A stretch of DNA of 64,000 bases from JAGQYP01 sp041392305 (lineage in GTDB: Bacteria; Bacteroidota; Bacteroidia; Flavobacteriales_D; Crocinitomicaceae), in NCBI GenBank assembly GCA_041392305.1, contig JAWKMJ010000014.1, forward strand, positions 1 through 64,000, in the 5' to 3' direction. The position numbers and the translations under genes are program-made. Below the pieces are notes generated by a model. It made no database searches. It saw nothing but the letters and a program-made list of their open reading frames with translations, and was not told the origin of the DNA. Numbering within the stretch: the first letter of the stretch is position 1; each line of letters starts with the position of its first letter. Below, one piece after another: positions 26,624 through 35,540 of the stretch.

Positions 26624-28789
26624 ATGCTGGATTTAAACTATAATATAGCCGGAAGAAATAGGTCTATTCTCATTATCGTTTCATTCCTTGGTGCACTCTT
26701 TTCTATAGGTTATTATCTAATACTTTTTCCTAATAGTTCATACAATATTTCATGGATCAATTATACAGTAACAACCGTCTATTTTTTGTTTTTCTTAGTC
26801 GCGTTATCGACTAAAAATGAGGACTATATTCGAAAACTTGAGCTGTTTTATTTGTTACTCACTATAGGGGTATTTTTTTATAATTGTTTGGTAGTCTATT
26901 CGGATAGAAGCCCGGAAAAATATCAGGGAATTATTATACTTTTACACGCATCACTTGTCTTTTCCATAGACCGCTACGCCTACCAACGAGTTTTCCTTCT
27001 TTTCAGCGTAATTTCAGTTGTAACAACTTATCTGTTTTTTAAAGTTAATGTTGTCCAGCCAATTGTACTTTTCGCAATGTTTGTACTGATGATTTATGCG
27101 TATTTGTATTTATCTAAAAATGCTATTGCGAAGGTTTCAACACTCTCACTTAATTTTGAAAGATTCATCAACAATGAACTCTCAGGATATGTTTTTTTAG
27201 ACACGCGAAAGAAAATAATATTTTACGCCAATGAAATCTCCAATAAACTCTGGACAAAACAAGATCCAAATTTTCTAATGGATATTCCACTAAATGGAAT
27301 TAAAGAATTTGGCAAACTTAGGTTTACCAACATTTTAATCAAAAAGCACCACGTGATAATACGTGTGGATGATATGACGGATGAACAGAATTCTATTGAG
27401 TTTTATAACCATATTTTTGAAGAAAACCTCGCGGGGGTTTACGAAACCGACGTTAATGGCTCTATACTATTGGCTAATGATTCTTTTGCGAGAATTTTTG
27501 GATTTCAAAACAAGGAGCAAATCATCGGGCAAGACATAACAGCTTTCTATAAAAGACCGGAAAACAGGGAAGAATTTTTAAAAATCATTCGTCGAGAAAA
27601 ACAATTAACCAATTTCGAATCGTTGCAGATAAATAAAGAGGGCAAAGAATTTTATGTACTGAACAATATTGTATTCAATGAGTCTAAAAACACACTTAGC
27701 GGTATTATTATTGATATCACAGCAAAAAAGGCACATGAGCATCAGCTTATTGAAGAAAAAGAAAAATCTCAGAAGGCTTATGATGATCGTACACTAAAAT
27801 TTAATTCAATTATCGAGGGACTGAAAAATACTTTGGTTTATACCTTAGATAAAGAATATCGAATAACAGCTTTCAACAACAATGCAAATAAAGCTTTTGA
27901 AGGCATTACAGGTGCTCAATTAGAAGAGGGAAAAGGGTTTTTTGAGCTTTGGAAAGGACATTATTCGGAGGATTATTTTCAACAAATGCAAAAAGGAATA
28001 AATGAAGCTTTTACTGGGAAAGGACAATATGTGTTTGGTCGAATTGAAAACAATGACAGAGAGTTTTGGATTGAATCATATATTAACCCCATTTACTCCT
28101 CCGATGGCACAGTTAATGAAGTTTCCTTGATTAATAATGACATTACCCAAAAACAGGAATACGAAAGAAAATTAAAATCTAGTCTTGAAGAAAAAGACGT
28201 ACTTTTAAAAGAGGTTCATCATCGTGTAAAAAACAATTTACAAGTAATCAGCAGTATTCTGAATCTACAATCCAGTTTTATGGAAGACGAAACGATCAAG
28301 AATATTCTTTCTGAAAGTCAAAATAGAATTAAGACAATGTCTTTTATTCATGAAAGCCTTTATCAAACCAAAAACTTCGCAGAAATTCATTTTTCTGAGC
28401 ACGTAGAAAAATTGCTTAATAATTTGATTTACAGTTATTCTACTCTTCAGAAGGATATTGAAATAGAAAAAGAAATAGATGATATAAGTCTCGATCTAGA
28501 TATTGCTATTCCATGTGGTTTAATCGTGAATGAGATTATTTCTAATTCACTAAAACATGCTTTTATAGATAGGGAAAAAGGAAAAATCTTGGTTAAGATG
28601 AAAAAGTGTGCTGAAAAAATTCATTTGCAGATTGAGGATGATGGAATAGGAATCGATAAAGAAATGAATATTTATGAAAGCAATACCCTTGGATTGCAAC
28701 TGATCATAACTTTGGTAGAACAGATTGATGGGACGATTCATATCGAGAATAAGGAAGGAACAAAAATTTTAATTATCTTCGCTCCATAG
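26624..28789 (+). CDS. membrane PAS-domain sensor histidine kinase (HisKA_2 type)
   Basis: 721 residues. The N-terminal ~170 residues hold six or so membrane helices (IIVSFLGALFSIGYYLILF to VLFAMFVLMIYAYLYL). A first PAS domain lies at about 255-375 (AGVYETDVNGSILLANDSFA) and a second at about 390-515. The dimerisation/phosphoacceptor segment is of HisKA_2 type (LLKEVHHRVKNNLQVISS, His near 532). The ATPase domain spans about 590-720 (NEIISNSLKHAF, DDGIGID, LGLQLIITLVEQIDG). It should autophosphorylate and pass the phosphate to the regulator 15 bases downstream. Ligand unknown. The MORN protein gene abuts it upstream. Confidence 0.93.
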   Translation: MLDLNYNIAGRNRSILIIVSFLGALFSIGYYLILFPNSSYNISWINYTVTTVYFLFFLVALSTKNEDYIRKLELFYLLLTIGVFFYNCLVVYSDRSPEKYQGIIILLHASLVFSIDRYAYQRVFLLFSVISVVTTYLFFKVNVVQPIVLFAMFVLMIYAYLYLSKNAIAKVSTLSLNFERFINNELSGYVFLDTRKKIIFYANEISNKLWTKQDPNFLMDIPLNGIKEFGKLRFTNILIKKHHVIIRVDDMTDEQNSIEFYNHIFEENLAGVYETDVNGSILLANDSFARIFGFQNKEQIIGQDITAFYKRPENREEFLKIIRREKQLTNFESLQINKEGKEFYVLNNIVFNESKNTLSGIIIDITAKKAHEHQLIEEKEKSQKAYDDRTLKFNSIIEGLKNTLVYTLDKEYRITAFNNNANKAFEGITGAQLEEGKGFFELWKGHYSEDYFQQMQKGINEAFTGKGQYVFGRIENNDREFWIESYINPIYSSDGTVNEVSLINNDITQKQEYERKLKSSLEEKDVLLKEVHHRVKNNLQVISSILNLQSSFMEDETIKNILSESQNRIKTMSFIHESLYQTKNFAEIHFSEHVEKLLNNLIYSYSTLQKDIEIEKEIDDISLDLDIAIPCGLIVNEIISNSLKHAFIDREKGKILVKMKKCAEKIHLQIEDDGIGIDKEMNIYESNTLGLQLIITLVEQIDGTIHIENKEGTKILIIFAP

Positions 28790-28803
28790 AAATCAATTAT
28801 AAT

Positions 28804-29556
28804 ATGCCTAAAACCAATATTTTAGTTGTTGAAGATGAGAGCATTGTATCGAAAGATATCCAATACAGCTTGAAAAAGTTGGGATACAGTGTGGTCGGAG
28901 CGGCAGCGACTGGAGAAAAGGCGTTGGATCTGGCTAGAGAACACAATCCTGATATAGTAATTATGGATATTATGCTGAAAGGCGATATGAACGGTATCGA
29001 AACAGCACAGATTATTAAATCCGAACTTAAAATACCCGTTATTTTTCTTACGGCTTATGCAGATGAGTCAACATTGACGAAAGCCAAAGTGACGGAACCC
29101 TATGGGTATATTATTAAACCATTCAAAGAAGTGGATCTTCACACGTCCATTGAAATGGCTTTGTACAAAAATGATAAGGAAAAAGAGATTGAGAAGGAAA
29201 GGGATCTTCTTTTTTCAATTGTTGAGAACAAAGACTCCAAAGATTTCATATTTGTAAAATCCAATTCCAGATTAATCAAGCTTAAGACGGATGAAATTTA
29301 CTACATCGAAGCTTTAAAGGATTATGTTGTCATCAACACCTTGAAGAACCGCTACACGATTCATTCCACCATGAAAGAGATGGAAAGAAAGCTTTCAGGA
29401 GATAGCTTTATCAGGGTCCACCGATCGTTCATTGTGCGGCTTGATAAAATCTATTCTATTGAATATCCAAATTTGCAATTAGAAGACGATAAAAAAGTTA
29501 TTCCTATTGGGGGACTTTACAAAGATGAGTTGGTTAAAAAGATCAATCTAATTTAG
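28804..29556 (+). CDS. LytTR-family response regulator
   Basis: 250 residues. Receiver domain at 1-125 with acidic pair D11/E12, phospho-acceptor D55 (IVIMDIML), Thr in FLTAYAD and Lys in IIKPFKE. LytTR DNA-binding domain at about 145-248 (DEIYYIEALKDYVVINT, FIRVHRSFIVRLDKI). Probably controlled by the kinase encoded upstream; the target promoters carry unknown repeats. The 3' end overlaps the convergent rnr gene by 9 bases. Confidence 0.95.
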   Translation: MPKTNILVVEDESIVSKDIQYSLKKLGYSVVGAAATGEKALDLAREHNPDIVIMDIMLKGDMNGIETAQIIKSELKIPVIFLTAYADESTLTKAKVTEPYGYIIKPFKEVDLHTSIEMALYKNDKEKEIEKERDLLFSIVENKDSKDFIFVKSNSRLIKLKTDEIYYIEALKDYVVINTLKNRYTIHSTMKEMERKLSGDSFIRVHRSFIVRLDKIYSIEYPNLQLEDDKKVIPIGGLYKDELVKKINLI

Positions 29557-31683
29557 TTCCAAATCTATTTGTCTTTTCATTAAATCCACTTTTGCGATTT
29601 TTACATTTACATGGTCTCCTAGTGAGATACTGTGATCTGTATTGTGTCCAACGATAGCAAAGGCATCCTCATCAAAATAATAACTATCACCATCTAATGA
29701 CTTGATGCTGACCATTCCTTCAATGGAGTTTTCAAACATTTCTACATAAAACCCCCAGTTGGTAACTCCTGTAACAACGCCGTCATAAGACTCACCAATT
29801 TTGTCTTCAACAAATTTTGCTGCAAAGTACTTTCTAGATTCTCTTTCCGCATTTACAGCTCTTCTTTCGGTAGCAGAAATATGCTTCGCAACTTCTTTCA
29901 ATTTACCAGACTTGGAATAATTCTCACCTCTTAAAACACAATCTAAAACACGATGTACAGATAAATCAGCATATCTTCGAATAGGCGAGGTAAAATGAAC
30001 ATAATGTGTAAATCCCAAACCGTAATGCCCAACGTTCTTAACATCGTATGCCGCTTTCTGCATGGTTTTAATCGCCATTTGCTGAATGAATGAGTATTCA
30101 TCTTTTTCTTTGATGCTTTCAAGTAATTCGTTGATGCCTTTGGTAATATCATCTTCTCCTGAAATATTCAATTTCAGACCAAATTTTCTAAGGAACACAA
30201 TGAATGTATTTACTTTTTCTATATCAGGAGAGTCGTGAACCCTGTATAAAATTGGTATTGTAGATTTGGCACCTAAAGCAACACGTTGTGCTACCGATTT
30301 GTTTGCCAAAAGCATGAACTCTTCGATTAGTTTGTGGGCATCTTTTGATATTTTTTTGATTGTTCCTACCGGATTGCCCTTGGAATCAAGCTTAAAGTAC
30401 AACTCTTCTGATTCAATATTCAAAGCTCCATTTTTGAGGCGTTTTTTTCTATGAAACTTTGCAAGTTTATCTAAAATCAGTATTTCTTTTTCATACGGAC
30501 TATCTTTAGTTTTACCTTCAATAATTTCTTGAGCTTGTTCGTAAGTAAACCTGTGATCAGAAAGAATCACTGTTCGACCGAACCAAATGTCCTGAATCTC
30601 TCCCTTTTCGGTCATTTCGAATTCCACACTATAGGTTAATTTTTCTTCATTCGGACGGAGAGAACAAACAATATTTGAAAGATTCTCAGGGATCATTGGA
30701 ACTACCCTGTCAACTAAATAAACACTATTTCCCCTTTTTTGAGCCTCTTTATCCAAAGGTGAATCATCTTGAACATAATGAGAGACATCAGCAATGTGTA
30801 CGCCAATTTTCATATTTCCATTTTCAAGAAATTCGACAGATAAAGCATCATCAAAATCTTTAGCCGTATCAGGATCTATAGTGAAAGTGGTAATCTCCCT
30901 AAAATCTCGGCGCTTTAAGATTTCTTTAGTATCTAATTTTGAAGGGATGGATTCCGATTCTTCTAAAACATTTTTTGGAAATTCAATGGGAATATCGTTT
31001 TCAAGCAAAAGACTTTTCATCTCTACCTCATTAGATCCTGGCGCACCAATAACTTCAAGAATTTCACCGTAAGGATTCTTCGAATCACTGGGCCAATCCG
31101 TCATTGCAACCACAACCTTATCTCCTTGTTCAGCATTCGAAAGTTTGCTTTTTGGAATGTAAAAGTCAACATTGATCTTAGGGTTGTCGGGTCGAACGAA
31201 ACCAAAGTTTGATGTGATATCAATAACCCCAATATACTGATTCTTAGCTCGTTCAATAATTTCAATCACTTTTCCTTCTGGTCTTCTGCCATCTTTGAAG
31301 ATTTTTATCTGGACCAAATCACCTGGAAATGCTTGATTAAGATTATTCTTGTTTACAAACACGTCCTTACCCCCTTCGTCTAAGGGAATCACATAACCAT
31401 TTCCTGAGGAATTAATATCTAATCGACCCACAAAATCTCGAGGAGCCCGGGCTAGGGTAAAAGAACCGTGCTCAGTTTCTTTGAGTATTCTTCGATCTGT
31501 AAGTTCACACAATACGAAATAAACCAATTTCCTACTTTCTCTGTCATGAATACCTACTTCTTCAGATATTTGGCGAAGGGAAAAATTTTTATTTGGGGCA
31601 TCTTCAAAAAAACGAATGATTTCATTTGTTAGAAATTCCTTTAACTTATTGGATTTTTTACCCGATTTTCTTTTCCTGCCCAT
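29548..31683 (-). CDS. rnr: ribonuclease R
   Basis: 711 residues from ATG 31683 (MGRKRKSGKKSNKLKEF); the frame is open further up, but the extension overlaps the ferritin promoter region. An N-terminal winged-helix-like part is followed by cold-shock OB folds (about 70-210), the RNB exonuclease domain with the metal site TIDPDTAKDFDDALS (around 265-280) and HYGLGFTHYVHFTSPIRRYADL (in two motifs: HYGLGFTHYVHF and SPIRRYADL). A C-terminal S1 domain (about 625-705) ends the protein. A processive 3'-5' exoribonuclease for structured RNA and rRNA quality control. Divergent from ferritin with a 50-base gap. Confidence 0.96.
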   Translation of the reverse strand: MGRKRKSGKKSNKLKEFLTNEIIRFFEDAPNKNFSLRQISEEVGIHDRESRKLVYFVLCELTDRRILKETEHGSFTLARAPRDFVGRLDINSSGNGYVIPLDEGGKDVFVNKNNLNQAFPGDLVQIKIFKDGRRPEGKVIEIIERAKNQYIGVIDITSNFGFVRPDNPKINVDFYIPKSKLSNAEQGDKVVVAMTDWPSDSKNPYGEILEVIGAPGSNEVEMKSLLLENDIPIEFPKNVLEESESIPSKLDTKEILKRRDFREITTFTIDPDTAKDFDDALSVEFLENGNMKIGVHIADVSHYVQDDSPLDKEAQKRGNSVYLVDRVVPMIPENLSNIVCSLRPNEEKLTYSVEFEMTEKGEIQDIWFGRTVILSDHRFTYEQAQEIIEGKTKDSPYEKEILILDKLAKFHRKKRLKNGALNIESEELYFKLDSKGNPVGTIKKISKDAHKLIEEFMLLANKSVAQRVALGAKSTIPILYRVHDSPDIEKVNTFIVFLRKFGLKLNISGEDDITKGINELLESIKEKDEYSFIQQMAIKTMQKAAYDVKNVGHYGLGFTHYVHFTSPIRRYADLSVHRVLDCVLRGENYSKSGKLKEVAKHISATERRAVNAERESRKYFAAKFVEDKIGESYDGVVTGVTNWGFYVEMFENSIEGMVSIKSLDGDSYYFDEDAFAIVGHNTDHSISLGDHVNVKIAKVDLMKRQIDLELN

Positions 31684-31733
31684 TAATTTTGAATAAATTG
31701 GATGTTTTAAAATCAAATCATAAAAGTAAGAAA

Positions 31734-32249
31734 ATGTTGAACAAAAGAGTAGAAGAAGCATTAAATGACCAAATTGTTAGAGAAGGTCAATCCTCTCAAC
31801 TTTATTTGGCTATGGCTTCATGGGCAGACACAAATGGATATGCAGGAACGAGCGAATTTTTATACCGACATTCTGATGAAGAAAGATTACACATGCTCAA
31901 AATGGTCAGGTTTGTTAATGAAAGAGGAGGAAAGGCCATCATTCCTGGAGTTCAGAAACCTGCTCAGGATTTTGCTTCAATGAAACAAATTTTCGAAGAA
32001 ATTCAGTCTCATGAACAAATGATCACAAACAAGATTAATGAGATTGTACAAATATGTTTGGAGGAAAAAGATTTTACTACTCATAATTTTATGCAATGGT
32101 ATGTTTCCGAACAATTGGAAGAAGAAGCCTTGATTTCTAAAGTCTTAGATAAATTGAAGCTTGCAGGTGATGATAAAGGGGCTCTTTATATGTTCGATAG
32201 CGACATGGAAAAAATGGAAGGTCAGCAAGCAAATCCAAACATGGCCTAA
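31734..32249 (+). CDS. ftnA: non-heme ferritin
   Basis: 171 residues from ATG 31734. The ferroxidase-centre residues of bacterial ferritins are visible: Glu in NDQIVREGQSSQLYLAM, the ExxH motif in HSDEERLHMLKM, and Glu and Gln/Glu in WYVSEQLEEEALI. Twenty-four such chains form an iron-storage cage in the cytoplasm. Normal length for the family. Divergent from rnr. Confidence 0.95.
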   Translation: MLNKRVEEALNDQIVREGQSSQLYLAMASWADTNGYAGTSEFLYRHSDEERLHMLKMVRFVNERGGKAIIPGVQKPAQDFASMKQIFEEIQSHEQMITNKINEIVQICLEEKDFTTHNFMQWYVSEQLEEEALISKVLDKLKLAGDDKGALYMFDSDMEKMEGQQANPNMA

Positions 32250-32288
32250 TATTTGCCTAAAATTATTTCGCTGTTACAAGGAATATAT

Positions 32289-32296
32289 TATTTTTG
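32289..32296 (+). promoter_or_regulatory. -7 box TATTTTTG for the YfiR-cyclase operon
   Basis: TAnnTTTG match 25 bases before the TTG start at 32322; the only box seen upstream of the four-gene operon. Confidence 0.45.
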
Positions 32297-32321
32297 ATAG
32301 ATTAAAACCGTAAGAAAACTC

Positions 32322-32846
32322 TTGAGATTACTCGTAGTCATATTTATTTTATTCTCCCTTTCTGGTTTTGAAGGAGCCAAAAAGAATATGGATGTAAAAG
32401 ACTACAGCTATAGGCTCAAAGCTGCTTTTATATATAATTTCGCCACCTTAGTAGATTGGCCAAGTAGTCGAAAAACTGGAGATTTTGTTATCGCAATTTA
32501 TGGAGATGATGAAGTCTACCAAGAGTTAAAAAGCAGATATTCAGTAAAATCAGTAGGTTCACAGAAAGTTAAAGTAGTCAAATATTCCGATGTTGCTGAG
32601 ATTAGCAAGTCGCATATCTTGTTTGTTGGAGAACAAAAGGGAAGAGACCTTAGTACAGCAAAAAGTAAGACCAGTAGCTACAATACACTTTTAGTGTCTG
32701 AGGCTAAAGGTGGACTGCAAAAAGGTGCGATTATTAACTTTATTGGACCGGGTGGTGTCAACTATGAAATCAGTAAATCAAACGCCAAAAAGCACGATTT
32801 AGTGGTTGCTTCACGTTTATTAAATCTAGCGAAGAAGGTAGAATGA
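32322..32846 (+). CDS. YfiR-like (DUF4154) periplasmic protein
   Basis: 174 residues from a TTG start: an in-frame stop lies just upstream, and the first ATG (32388) would remove the signal peptide (RLLVVIFILFSLSGFEG). The signature KAAFIYNFATLVDWP (about 30-45) starts the YfiR/DUF4154 domain. Also typical are FVIAIYGDD and a C-terminal GGVNYEISKSNAKKHDLVV segment with ASRLLNLA. In Pseudomonas YfiR is a periplasmic repressor of the diguanylate cyclase YfiN. Here it heads an operon with a TPR protein, a membrane phosphatase and a receptor cyclase, so it may restrain one of those (inferred). The stop overlaps the next start (ATGA). Confidence 0.88.
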   Translation: MRLLVVIFILFSLSGFEGAKKNMDVKDYSYRLKAAFIYNFATLVDWPSSRKTGDFVIAIYGDDEVYQELKSRYSVKSVGSQKVKVVKYSDVAEISKSHILFVGEQKGRDLSTAKSKTSSYNTLLVSEAKGGLQKGAIINFIGPGGVNYEISKSNAKKHDLVVASRLLNLAKKVE

Positions 32847-33715
32847 TCCGATTTAGACACATATCAACACTTTTTGCATTGTTTTTTACAGTGGTGTTTT
32901 ACGGTCAATCTAATGTGGATTTAGCATACAAAAACTTCAAAGAAAAGAACTATTCAGCAGCTAGAGATTATATTGACAAGGTAATTCATGAAGAGGGAAT
33001 CAATCAAGATCCACAAGTTTGGCAATTGAGAGCCTTAATTTATAAAAGATTGACTGATGATTTGGGATTGGTTGCAAGAGATACTGCTTTGAGTAGTTTA
33101 GATCAAGCTGATCAATTGGATGCTAAAGGAGAGTTCAAAGAAAAAATACAAGGGTATAGAAAGAACATTGTGATTGAGTATTACAATGATGCCGTTGTTG
33201 AACTGAAAGCAGGAAGGTGTGAGCAGTCGGAAAAATCGTATTTAAAGTACAAAGAGCTCTATTTGTCAAGGATCGAACCAAATAATGATTTTAAAACCCA
33301 AGACATCGAATACTATTTAGCCCTTTCATCTAAATATGAAACAATCTCGAAAGAGTCTTCTGAAGAGAGTAAGGCTAAGAAAAACATGGAACAAGCCATG
33401 GTTGCACTTGAGGAAGTGTTAAAGTTGGATGAGAAAAATTATGAAGCTAATTTGAGAATGGGCATCATCTATTACAACAGTGGTGTCAAATTGATTCTTG
33501 GCCTGACTCCGGATGTAAGCATCGAAGAGTGCATTGAAACCAATAAACAAAGCGTTAGTATCTTCAATAAAGCATTACCTTATTTCCTTAAAGCTTATGA
33601 GACTAATCCAAATAAAAAAGAAATTATTGAGGGGTTAGCTGGAATTTATACGAATTTGAATAACAAGGAAAAAGCTCAGGAATTCGTTGAAAAATTAAAA
33701 CAATTTGAGAAGTAG
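32843..33715 (+). CDS. exported TPR-repeat protein
   Basis: 290 residues. A signal peptide ends VVFYGQ. The rest is helical with tetratricopeptide-like pairs (NVDLAYKNFKEKNYSAARDY in the first, LDEKNYEANLRMGIIYYNSG in the third, LPYFLKAYETNPNKKEIIEG in the last). It probably acts as a protein-protein scaffold in the periplasm. It overlaps the YfiR-like gene by 4 bases and is 11 bases from the phosphatase gene. Confidence 0.85.
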   Translation: MIRFRHISTLFALFFTVVFYGQSNVDLAYKNFKEKNYSAARDYIDKVIHEEGINQDPQVWQLRALIYKRLTDDLGLVARDTALSSLDQADQLDAKGEFKEKIQGYRKNIVIEYYNDAVVELKAGRCEQSEKSYLKYKELYLSRIEPNNDFKTQDIEYYLALSSKYETISKESSEESKAKKNMEQAMVALEEVLKLDEKNYEANLRMGIIYYNSGVKLILGLTPDVSIEECIETNKQSVSIFNKALPYFLKAYETNPNKKEIIEGLAGIYTNLNNKEKAQEFVEKLKQFEK

Positions 33716-33726
33716 GAACCCCCTGG

Positions 33727-35538
33727 ATGGCATTTAGATATACCATATCAAGAAAGATTGGGATTGGATTTGGGGCGTCTTTGATCTCGGTCTTCATTGT
33801 TTTTATATTTTCCGTTACCAACTTTCAGTCTGGTGATAAAGCAATCAAATCAGGTCAAACAAGATATTCTAAAATTGAAGAGGTTTACCAACCTTCAGAA
33901 GAACTTTTAAATAAGCTCATTTATCAGATTGAACAGTCGAAAGGTAGAGCTTCCCAATGGGTCAACGATCAGAGTAAAGATGAGGCTAAGTTTAAAACGG
34001 AGTTTAGAGATTTGGTTTTCAATGAAATTCCTAGAACAAAAAGAATGCTGGGAGATATTATGATGCAGTGGGAAGATTCTACGGAACAAGCTCAGTTGCT
34101 CACAGCCTTTAAGAAAATTGACGATCTTTTTATGTACTATGACGATATCATGACCATGTTATCTGATTTAGAAGCTTATAACAATGCCTCGAATGTCATG
34201 TATCTAAGAATTTTCGTAAGTAATGAGGGAGAAGTAGAAGTAAATGCAAATGACGCCATTAACATTTTAAAACAAATTCTGAAAGCTCAGCAAAGAAAAA
34301 CAGAAGAGGCGACAGCCAATTTCAAACAAGATATGGCGGAAGTTTCAGATAATTTTGAAAATGGGATTCGGATTATTACAATTCTGGGTATAGCACTTGG
34401 CGCAGGTGGGTTGATTATTGCAATATTGACCATCAGATCTATTGTTGTTCCAGTTAGAAAGTTAAGAGAAATGCTCCAACTTATGGGAATTGGAGATCTT
34501 CCGGAGAAAATAACAAATTTCAAAAATGATGAAATTGGGGATATGTCAAAATCCATGAACGATTTGGTTGATGCTTTAAGACGTACTTCTGATTTTGCAG
34601 CTGAAGTGGGAAAATCTAATTTCGACTACCCTCATGAGCCTTTAAGTGATAAAGACACCCTTGGGAAAGCACTATTGAAGATGAGGGATGAATTGGCAGA
34701 GACGGAGAGAATCCTTGAGGAAAAAGTCGAAGAACGTACAAGGGAGATTGAAAAGCAAAGACAAAGAGTGGAAGAACTTTATATGGATGTAACGGATTCG
34801 ATAAAATATGCTAAACGCTTACAGGATTCAATATTACCTCCAGACAATAAACTTAAAAATTTATTGGATGACTGTTTCGTACTTTATAAGCCCAAAGATA
34901 TTGTTTCCGGAGATTTTTATTGGATTGAAGAGAAAAATGACAAAGTGTTCTTTGCTGCTGTAGACTGCACGGGACATGGAGTTCCAGGTGCTTTTATGAG
35001 TTTGGTTGGTTCAAATGGGTTGGATCATGCAGTAAAAGACCATAAGAAAAGCTCGCCAGCAGAAATTCTCGATGACCTGAACGCAACAGCTTCCGAGACC
35101 TTCAATAAAGAAGCTTCAGAAAAAACTGTTTCTGACGGCATGGATGTTGCGCTTTGTTCTATTAGTAAAGACCGAACCAAATTAGAATACAGTGGTGCCA
35201 ATAACCCACTATACCTTCTCAGAGATGGGCGAATTATTAAATATAAAGCGGATAAATTTGCAATTGGTTCGTTCAAGAACGGAGAAAAGAAATACACCAA
35301 CAATGTGGTAGAACTTCGAAAGGGTGATGTTATTTACATTTTTTCAGACGGATATGCGGATCAATTTGGAGGAGAAAAAGGAAAGAAATTCCTGTACAGT
35401 AACTTCCGGGATTTGCTCGTAGAAATTCATCAAAAACCAACTATCGAACAAAAGGTGCTTCTTGATGAACGCATCGAGCAATGGAAAGGGAATTACGAAC
35501 AGGTTGATGATATTCTGGTATTTGGAGTGAAAATCTGA
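33727..35538 (+). CDS. membrane SpoIIE-type PP2C serine phosphatase with HAMP-like region
   Basis: 603 residues. A first membrane helix lies at about 12-34 (IGFGASLISVFIVFIFSV), followed by an extracytoplasmic four-helix-type sensor (about 35-210) and a second helix at about 217-240 (ILGIALGAGGLIIAILTI). Next come a HAMP-like segment (about 242-300), a coiled coil (about 315-365), then the SpoIIE/PP2C domain (about 370-603) with metal-site motifs IVSGDFYW, AAVDCTGHGVPGAFMS and FSDGYADQFGG. Such phosphatases dephosphorylate STAS-domain proteins in partner-switching pathways; no STAS protein is encoded in this window. It lies in one operon with the cyclase 2 bases downstream. Confidence 0.93.
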   Translation: MAFRYTISRKIGIGFGASLISVFIVFIFSVTNFQSGDKAIKSGQTRYSKIEEVYQPSEELLNKLIYQIEQSKGRASQWVNDQSKDEAKFKTEFRDLVFNEIPRTKRMLGDIMMQWEDSTEQAQLLTAFKKIDDLFMYYDDIMTMLSDLEAYNNASNVMYLRIFVSNEGEVEVNANDAINILKQILKAQQRKTEEATANFKQDMAEVSDNFENGIRIITILGIALGAGGLIIAILTIRSIVVPVRKLREMLQLMGIGDLPEKITNFKNDEIGDMSKSMNDLVDALRRTSDFAAEVGKSNFDYPHEPLSDKDTLGKALLKMRDELAETERILEEKVEERTREIEKQRQRVEELYMDVTDSIKYAKRLQDSILPPDNKLKNLLDDCFVLYKPKDIVSGDFYWIEEKNDKVFFAAVDCTGHGVPGAFMSLVGSNGLDHAVKDHKKSSPAEILDDLNATASETFNKEASEKTVSDGMDVALCSISKDRTKLEYSGANNPLYLLRDGRIIKYKADKFAIGSFKNGEKKYTNNVVELRKGDVIYIFSDGYADQFGGEKGKKFLYSNFRDLLVEIHQKPTIEQKVLLDERIEQWKGNYEQVDDILVFGVKI

Positions 35539-35540
35539 TT

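Noticed and set aside
27348..27366. CACGTG-containing sequence as a further parS site (also near 20758).
   Set aside because: The flanks do not match TGTTTCACGTGAAACA; only the central hexamer is shared.
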